NCBI GenBank assembly: GCA_026545765.1
Contig: CM048840.1
Span: 44,040,959-44,104,958 of the forward strand
Reading direction: 5' to 3'
From: Plantago major
Taxonomy: Eukaryota > Streptophyta > Magnoliopsida > Lamiales > Plantaginaceae
Length of the DNA stretch: 64,000 nt
The notes under the pieces are model-generated. The model was not told the origin of the DNA, searched no databases, and worked only from the letters and a program-made list of their open reading frames with translations. A program made the translations under genes and the position numbers. Positions 57,910-64,000 of this stretch are shown piece after piece; position 1 is the first letter of the stretch, and every line of letters begins with the position of its first letter.

Positions 57910-58756
57910 TGAAAGTGCAGTATGCACTTATATTTTTATAATCTTGTCTTTCAATAATCAGTTCCAAGTTTGTGTTTGTTGTTGTTTGTGAAGCTGCAGG
58001 ACTTCCGATGTTGTATAACATTGTGATAGGATAGAGTTCAATGCTGGCATAACATTGAAGATATAACATTGCGGTAGACATCAAAGACAAAGCACATTGG
58101 GCAGGAAACTTGGACTGGAAGTATTGACAAATCGAACAAGAGATGATTTAAGGAAAAAGAACAGCTTGTGGTGAAAGCAAGAAGGAATATATTTTATGAA
58201 GAATCGAAATATGGGAATTTCCTTCTATGCGTATATTGAAGAAAACAAGTAAACGGAAAATTGCCTTTGCTGAGATTCTATTGCCTTTCGACATAGATAG
58301 AAGATGTCGATATCTCAAGTATATATATGCAAGGATTCAGCAAAGCAAGGTTGAGCCTTTCTTGATGATCAATCGAGATTTTATTAAAAGAGTTTAGGGT
58401 TCTTGTTTTCTGCTAGCTTTAGAGTTTGTCTAAGAGTATTCATTGTTGGAATAACTCTTTCAAACATCGACCTAGAATAGCTTTTACTGTTGGTTCTTCT
58501 AGGGCTAGTTTTGGTTGTTTAATCAATCGTTTGTGATTGTATTAAACCTTATTGATTAGATCTACTTTTCCTGTCAGTAGATATTTTGCCTAAGGCGCTG
58601 CCAATATATTTTTCTATATATTGGCTTGGTAATAGAAGTTTCATTATTATTCATTCGCTGCTATCTGTTAACTGTAGACAGTGTTGAACAACATTGTTGG
58701 CAACATTGTCTGTTGGTCTAATTCCAAGTACCAATCCGGGATCTTAAGTTCTAACA
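57910..58756 (+). repeat. S2 3' LTR, 847 bp
   Basis: Same length and ends as the 5' LTR, with about 11 base differences, mostly transitions. Confidence 0.95.
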
Positions 58757-59152
58757 GATTCCATGACGGTAGCAAACATTCTTCGCCTCTCAAGCTTGTC
58801 TATGTCGTCTCTAAGCGGTACCACTGGTGTTCCTGCACTTCTCCTACTTTGCATAAAGACTAACAGACAAACCCTTGCAGATACGAATATATAATACTAG
58901 GAAGAAAATAAACAGAAATCTAAAAGTACTTATTTTTGGATTTTCTTGATAAGGAAGTAAACTAATACGGGAAAGAAAATATTTTTTTGATTTTTTGCTG
59001 TGGAGACAGATTTTCTGATTTTTTTTGTGTTTATGATGTACGTATTAAAAAGACAGTGTGTAAATTAAAAAGCGAAAGAAAGATTTCAACTTATCTCGGT
59101 CAATCGAAACTTGCTTGAGCGGTCAAGTGTCCCCGGCAGCGGCGGCAAATTT
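58757..59152 (-). other. A3 gag start codon and 5' leader
   Basis: On the minus strand the leader runs from the primer site to the ATG at 58764-58762; the first codons are ME then S, after which S2 interrupts. The primer site at 59131-59147 reads TGCCGCCGCTGCCGGGG, one base off the TGGCGCC form. Confidence 0.82.
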
Positions 59153-60482
59153 TGATGTGCACTTAGAGATCTCATTTTTTGTTGTAGAACCTGTAATCTC
59201 CAAATACAATCAAGATTAAATTTATAAGTCGGAAGTCCTCAAATCCACAGTTTATAGCAGAAAGTTGACTCGGGATGTCGTTCTCCACGGACACTTAGCA
59301 TAGGAACAAGCAAATATCGTTGTTATTGAATGCGGAAAAGTAAACAGTTTCTTATCTCAGACAGAATAATCAGTTCACAGTAAACCCTAAATTGCTTTTG
59401 TTGTAAATCAATGGTTGACAGGCGTAAAGGTTCCCCAACCTCCCTCTGCTATGCTACTCCCAACTTCCTAGTTAAAATCTTACGCAGTTACCTCTAATGA
59501 CAGCAGGCCATAATACTATGGTGCTCAAGGCACAGTCGGCACGAGTACCCTAACTCAGTTCAATGAAACTACTGTGTCACTCAGCAGAAACATCACACCA
59601 CGAAGGATGTATAGAGTTGTATTACCACGATTTATGTCAAATAACTATTCCATTAACATATCCCGGTATGTAAAGAAGTAGCAAAAACATAGTTACGGCG
59701 GTTCGCCTTTACAAAAGCAAATTAACTACTCATAGTAATCAAAGAACAGTAATCGAAATCTAAGAAGAAAGGAAAAAGAAGCTTAGTCTCTGATGATCTT
59801 GATGTCTTCGTGCTGCTCTTCCTAGGGTTTCCTCCTTCTAGGTGCCTGACGGCCAGCGGGTTGGGGTTTCACTTCCCTGAGGACTGGTTCTCTCTCACGG
59901 AGAGCTGCTTTGTGAGCTATGTGGATTCTGAGACCCCTGAGGTCTTATTTATAGGTGAAATTTCTACCTCCAAACTGCTATTCTTCAATAAGGAAGGTTT
60001 AGGAAGGCGGGCCTCAGCCTGATAGGCCAACAGAGCGTTCAGGAGAAATCAAGGATCATGTCACTGGTGGCCGCAGTGACTGCATCTTCTGTTCCCTGGC
60101 AGCCGCCATCTTGGATTGTGGTAGCTTCGAATCTGTTTTCTCCGTTCTTCAATTTCGGGCTTCGTAACTTTGTTTCCTCGAAAAGTGGTCTTCTACAAAG
60201 TTGTTCCTCCTTCAATTATCTTCACATCGGTTAGTCGCATGACATGTTTTGACTCCTCGAACTCTGTGTAATGGATGATCCGGTTTATTTGCTTCCTTTT
60301 CCCATTTGGCACAATTATGCCGTTTTGGTGTCTGAAATCGTGCAAATCCTCAAAACTGCGATCATGATCTACATATAACACGCAAAGTTGGTAATTGACC
60401 ATAAAACAACAAAAATATTGCATCTAGGGCAAAAAATAAGGGTCTAAAAGTATGCTATATCGCACATTTCATTGTCACATCA
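59153..60482 (-). repeat. A3 5' LTR, 1330 bp
   Basis: In plus view it runs TGATGTGCAC to GTCACATCA. An intact TATAAATA (minus) is at 59946-59953, unlike the 3' LTR. The target duplication GCTAG follows at 60483-60487. Confidence 0.92.
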
Positions 60483-61003
60483 GCTAGCTTACCTAACAAA
60501 CTACCATAACCAACACCAAACAGGCGTTGAGCACATGAAGTACTTAGTTTGGGAAACTAAGGAATAGCTCAAAGGTTACTAAGTGGAGGAAGTACTTGGC
60601 TGAGAAAGCCGGAGAATAACTCAGGGGGAACACTTGGTTGGGAACCTAGTGTAAAAGGAACCAAGAGATAGGACTTTATAAGGGGAACTCAATATCTTAT
60701 CTTAGTGGATTCAAGTCGTGTGAAAGGGCGAGTGGATTAGTTGAGGGATTACGCCACCCTCATATACCACTATAAAATACTGTGTTATTTACTTATTGCT
60801 TATTTATTGATTGCTGAGTATTTACACTATTTATAGCTTGCTGAGCACGTGCACTTATCACGAAAGTCTTCTGCTTTCTAATTATATGTATTTGATACCT
60901 TCACAGATATCTGAGAAACTATTTTATTGACAAAAGCTTTAAAACACTATTCACCCCTCCCCGCCCCCCCCAGTCTTTTACTTTGCTGTTATCTGGACAA
61001 ACA
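60483..61003 (+). repeat. S1' 5' LTR, right part
   Basis: It continues the LTR cut at 24466 and ends TTATCTGGACAAACA. It contains the TTAGTTTGGGAAACTAAGG hairpin unit and the sense poly-C tract near 60955-60971. Confidence 0.88.
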
Positions 61004-61005
61004 AG

Positions 61006-61017
61006 TGGTATCAGAGC
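61006..61017 (+). promoter_or_regulatory. S1' primer binding site
   Basis: TGGTATCAGAGC starts 2 bp after the LTR end, identical to S1. Confidence 0.88.
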
Positions 61018-61121
61018 GGGAGGTTCTTTAACCTTCTGCACTGAACCTAGATCCTAGATAAGTGCCTACTAACAGCTCACCACCTACACTTGATTTGTTT
61101 GTTTAGTGTGTTTGCTGCAGG

Positions 61122-62429
61122 ATGTCTCTAAGTAATGCACCCACTCTCAAGCCAGAAAACTATGAGAAATGAAAGAACAACATGACGCTTCACCTGGAAG
61201 CTATCAATGATGAAATGATCGAAGTATTAAAGAATGGCCCAATTGTCTTTCTACATGAGAAACAAGTCACTGAAGTATCTAATGGTTGAGACAAAGATAC
61301 AACAGATGTTGTTGGATCTTCAACAACCAGCACATCCTCAGGCGCAAGACCAACATGAGCCATTGCTTATGAAGCAAAGCCCAGACATCTTTGGACATCT
61401 GAAGATTCCAAGAGAAACAGGCTGGATGGTCAAGCAAGAAACATTATTATACGTTCTACTCCAGATCACATACAGTGCAAACTGTGGGGTGCTAAAATGG
61501 CGAAAGAAGTCTGGTCACTGATTGAAGAAATCTGTGCCGGTACTGAGAAAACCAAGGAAAACAAGTTCGAACTTTTCAAGCTCAAATTCCAAAACTTCAA
61601 ACAAGGTCCTACTGAGACACTTGAAGAACTTGATTTCAGGTTTACAACACTGATGAGTGAAATGGCTACACTTGGTGAAAGTGAGAGATACTCTAACATT
61701 GAAAAGGTTAAGACTATCGTGAGAAACTTAAATCAAAACTGGGAACATACTCAGTACTTCTATTTCAACCAAGGAATGCCTAACATCACTCCAGTGGAGC
61801 TTTTCTCACATGTCAATTATGAGACAAAGCAAAGAGGACATATGACTGGTGAAACATCGCAGAATGTTGCTCTCATAACTCAAGGTACTTCTGAAAGGAA
61901 AGATACCAAAGAGGTGACTGAGAAAAATGCTCTTGCTGTAAAGCATATGAGAAAGTACGTCAGTCAGGAAATTGAAAGAAGAAGGACCAAAGAGAAGCTG
62001 AAAAGGCATCTAGGTCCCAACTATCACAGTACAAAAGTATGCAATTGACTATCTCGCTGAACAAGCCTGCTCAGCAAGCATCGAGTACTGAGGGAGTAGA
62101 AATCAGAAATGATATATGTTTCTATTGTCAGAAAGCTGGTAACTTTAAAAGAGACTACCCAGCTTATAACAAGCTCAAGACATGTGACAAGAAAGATAGA
62201 AGAAATCTCAAGAGAGGTCAGAGAGCTATGCTCACTGAGGAAAGGAAAAAATATCCAAATCTAACTGGATGCTCTTGATCTTGACTCTGAGGATGAGACT
62301 CAGATGATTCCAACCAAATCCAACTGGATGCTCTTGATCTTGACTCTGAGTTTGAGGATGAGGACTCAGATGATTCCAAACTTCCGTCACCAAAAAGGTG
62401 TGAGTTGTCAACAGATAGTGTGGGTAAAG
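61122..62429 (+). pseudogene. gag: S1' gag (broken and truncated)
   Basis: The ATG at 61122 opens MSLSNAPTLKPENYEK, then a TGA replaces the Trp codon found in S1. The capsid core is well kept from 61497 to 62048 (EICAGTEKTKENKFELFKLK, SEMATLGESERYSNIEKVKT, YFYFNQGMPNITPVELFSHV). The knuckle near 62120 is CFYCQKAGNFKRDY, with His and the last Cys lost. A tandem duplication of about 59 bp (62265-62382, CTGGATGCTCTTGATCTTGA twice) lies in the acidic tail. The copy ends at the foreign LTR at 62430. Confidence 0.85.
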
Positions 62430-63464
62430 TGATACTTTAAAACCCTACGACAAACCGCAATTACAAGAGAAAGTAATACCTAGATCATGCAATTTCTACA
62501 ATTAAAACGAAGCAAGCGATCTTTCAAATGTGCTGACGCGATATAGCTAATGGTACACTGCCCGCGAATGCAACAACTTTGCTATTGCAAAATCGAACCA
62601 GATACAGATTATAAGTACGTATAAGTTATGGCAAAAAGCTTATCACTAGCTATGCCCTCATCCAAATATATACTAATTAGAGGTAAAGACTAATGCAAGT
62701 TCACAACGATAAAAGCATGCGTTCAACAATCAGATAACAATATGTCACAATACAAGTTATTAAAGGCAACCCCCTAACTCGTACTATTGAATACCTGGGC
62801 GCCTAATGGTCTCTGCGATCGTCAGAAAGATCAATGAAAGTTTCTTCGAATTAAAAGAGAAATTGAAATCTCTAAGTGTTTACAATGCTTGGAATTGAAA
62901 GTATGAAAGTAGGAGAATGTAAAGATATGTCCTAATGACTGATACAAGTGGTCTATTTATAAGACCAAGGAATCTAAAACTCGAAGTAGTGGGAAAAAAA
63001 CCGCCAGAAAGTGGGTTGGAACACGTCAAGGCAGTGCTCACCGCGGTGAGGGTCCCTGCCCACCGCGGTCTGGACCAGTTTTTGCGGATTCTGCCCATAT
63101 TTCGCTTGTTGGACCGCTGTGAGCCTCCTAGTTGATGGAGCTCACCGCGGTGAGGTCCTCTCCGGGTGAAAATCACTTTTTTCCCTCTTTCTCCTATTTT
63201 TGCTCCCTTTTCCAACCCCCATGTCACCTCTCTTGGAGTAGTGGCCCACTAACTTGGCTTTGTGGTGCTTCTAGAAACTTTCCCAAGTCTTCTTGCACCT
63301 TGGTCCTCCATTTTCTTCCCAATTACAATAAAGTACCTAAAAAAGCACAAAAACACACAAAAAACTCAAACGTGACACGGAACAAAAAATACTAAAAAAG
63401 GCTAAAAGACGCAACAAAATATGGAAAAAGGCACTAAATGAGTCGTTAAAATATCGACTCATCA
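62430..63464 (-). repeat. Isolated gypsy-type LTR, about 1035 bp
   Basis: In plus view it starts TGATACTTTAAAACCC and ends ATCGACTCATCA, giving TGAT/ATCA ends. On the minus strand a TATA box TATAAATA is at 62954-62961, and before it lie CTCACCGCGGTGAG palindromes (63037-63050, 63141-63154). Neither a primer site nor a polypurine tract flanks it, so it may be a solo LTR. A clean target duplication was not found (TAAAG/GTAGA). Confidence 0.55.
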
Positions 63465-63794
63465 GTAGACTCGGTAGCTTGGGAGTTAGACTTTACCAGT
63501 GTGTCAATGTGCTTTCATTTTTTTTTAGGTTTTTTAGAGAGTCTGTTGCTTGAGGACAAGCAAGGGTTCAGTTTGGGGAGTTTGATGAGTCGGTTTTACA
63601 CCGTCTCATTTGGTCTGTTTTACCGTCTTATTGTCGTCCTTAAGTATAGTTTTTATTAGTTTTCCTAGAGTATTTTTACTTGTTTTGTTCTTGTGTGTTT
63701 TGTAGGTATTTGGCTAAACCGCATTAATTGCAGGAAAAAAGGGTGCATTTTATAAGCATCTACAGGATATGGAGTTCCAATGCCTCGAACGGAT
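63465..63794 (+). mobile_element. 3' end of a second gypsy-type element with start of its LTR
   Basis: A stretch with GCTTGAGGACAAGCAAGGG and the polypurine tract TTTGGGGAGTT (63572-63582) leads into an LTR start TGATGAGTCGGTTTTACACC at 63583. This LTR start resembles the minus-strand start of the isolated LTR (TGATGAGTCGATATTTTAAC), in the opposite direction. It is interrupted at 63794 by S1''. Confidence 0.6.
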
Positions 63795-64000
63795 TGTTGG
63801 TCCAGATAACGGCAAAGTAAAAGACTAGAGGGGGGGGGGGTGAATAGTCTTTTAAAACTTTTGTCGATAAACACGATTTCTCGAAACACAGGGTTTTACA
63901 TGTAAATTCAGAGCGCGGAAGACTTTAAGATAGGTAAGTGCAGAAACAATAAGTAAGTCTGTGTGTGTGCTTTGCTGAAATGTAAATACAGAAAGGTAAA
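63795..64000 (-). mobile_element. S1'': S1-family LTR entering from the window edge
   Basis: In plus view TGTTGGTCCAGATAACGGCA with an 11-G run matches the outer end of the S1 LTRs. It continues past the window end, so it is either a complete element or a solo LTR. The flanking five bases are CGGAT. Confidence 0.85.

Larger units (their letters stand above)
48136..58756 (+). mobile_element. S2: complete SIRE-type copia element, 10.6 kb
   Basis: LTRs of 847 bp each (48136-48982 and 57910-58756) differ at about 11 sites (1.3%), so this is one of the youngest insertions. The duplication GATTC lies at 48131-48135 and 58757-58761. The order is primer site, gag, protease, integrase, RT, RNase H, non-coding stretch, acidic post-pol ORF, three polypurine runs, LTR. 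It interrupts codon 3 of the A3 gag. The palindrome ATGTTGNNNCAACAT occurs throughout. Confidence 0.95.
24467..60482 (-). mobile_element. A3: complete Athila-type element carrying two nested copia elements
   Basis: Both LTRs are present (24467-25793 and 59153-60482) and the 5-bp duplication GCTAG lies at 24462-24466 and 60483-60487. With S1, S2 and their duplications removed the element is about 9.3 kb. On the minus strand the order is LTR, primer site, leader, gag (split twice), protease, tail, intron, post-pol ORF, conserved block, polypurine tract, LTR. There is no RT or integrase. The LTRs differ by roughly 5-7% in the parts I compared by eye, more than those of S2, which fits the nesting order. 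Confidence 0.93.
23530..62429 (+). mobile_element. S1': S1-family copia copy, split by A3 and truncated in gag
   Basis: The 5' LTR starts TGTTAGAATTATCTG at 23530, is interrupted at 24466 by A3, and resumes at 60483 at the matching point, ending at 61003. The primer site and a broken gag follow until about 62420, where a different LTR begins. The element itself is 23530-24466 plus 60483 to about 62429. It sits in the S3 LTR; the left flank is CTTAC and the right end is lost. Confidence 0.85.

Noticed and set aside
62425..63469. Target duplication for the isolated LTR (TAAAG and GTAGA)
   Set aside because: The words do not match in register, so a solo LTR cannot be claimed firmly.

Overview
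The window is plant nuclear DNA, most likely from a eudicot. Nearly all of it is transposable elements: Ty3/gypsy elements of Athila type, Ty1/copia elements of SIRE (Maximus) type, a Stowaway MITE and Mutator-like MITEs. I see no convincing host gene, no rRNA or tRNA gene and no CRISPR array. The species cannot be named from this sequence. My names below: A1, A2, A3 are Athila-type elements; S1, S2, S3 are SIRE-type copia families; S1' and S1'' are further S1-family copies.

Layout. 1-7111: A1 on the plus strand, lacking most of its 5' LTR. 7112-16081: the least retrotransposon-rich part, holding a MITE nested inside a relative (7493-9925, inner copy 7712-8870), a possible Harbinger derivative, a Stowaway MITE (10794-11065), a scrap of S1 (11066-11270), a second small MITE (14116-14338) and unassigned AT-rich DNA. 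16082-20270: 5' half of A2. 20271-23529: an LTR scrap and the decayed S3 (minus strand). From 23530 to 62429 there is a nested stack: S1' (plus) lies in the LTR of S3; A3 (24467-60482, minus, TSD GCTAG) lies in the LTR of S1'; S1 (31635-47723, minus) and S2 (48136-58756, plus, TSD GATTC) both lie in the gag gene of A3. 62430-64000: an isolated gypsy-type LTR, the 3' end of another gypsy-type element, and the start of S1''.

How the parts work. The Athila copies encode gag and an aspartic protease (DLGA motif) and, where the region is present (A1 and A3), a post-pol 'putative plant transposon protein' ORF, but no reverse transcriptase or integrase. They look like a non-autonomous family mobilised in trans. 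Their post-pol ORF sits behind a 623-624 bp intron whose donor and acceptor survive in both A1 and A3, as expected for env-like expression by splicing. S1 and S2 carry gag, protease, integrase, RT, RNase H and a long acidic post-pol ORF. In S1 that ORF has a TATA-like motif of its own and a run of five introns of 78-80 bp.

Most unusual signals. (1) A block of about 105 nt is shared by the Athila elements and the copia element S2, although these belong to different superfamilies. (2) S2 carries seven perfect copies of the palindrome ATGTTGNNNCAACAT spread through coding and non-coding DNA; S1 is similarly loaded with AGATATCT. (3) S1 has a modular exon-intron array. All coding regions except the first post-pol ORF of S1 are broken by stops or frameshifts. 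Everything was read by eye; identities and counts are approximate.
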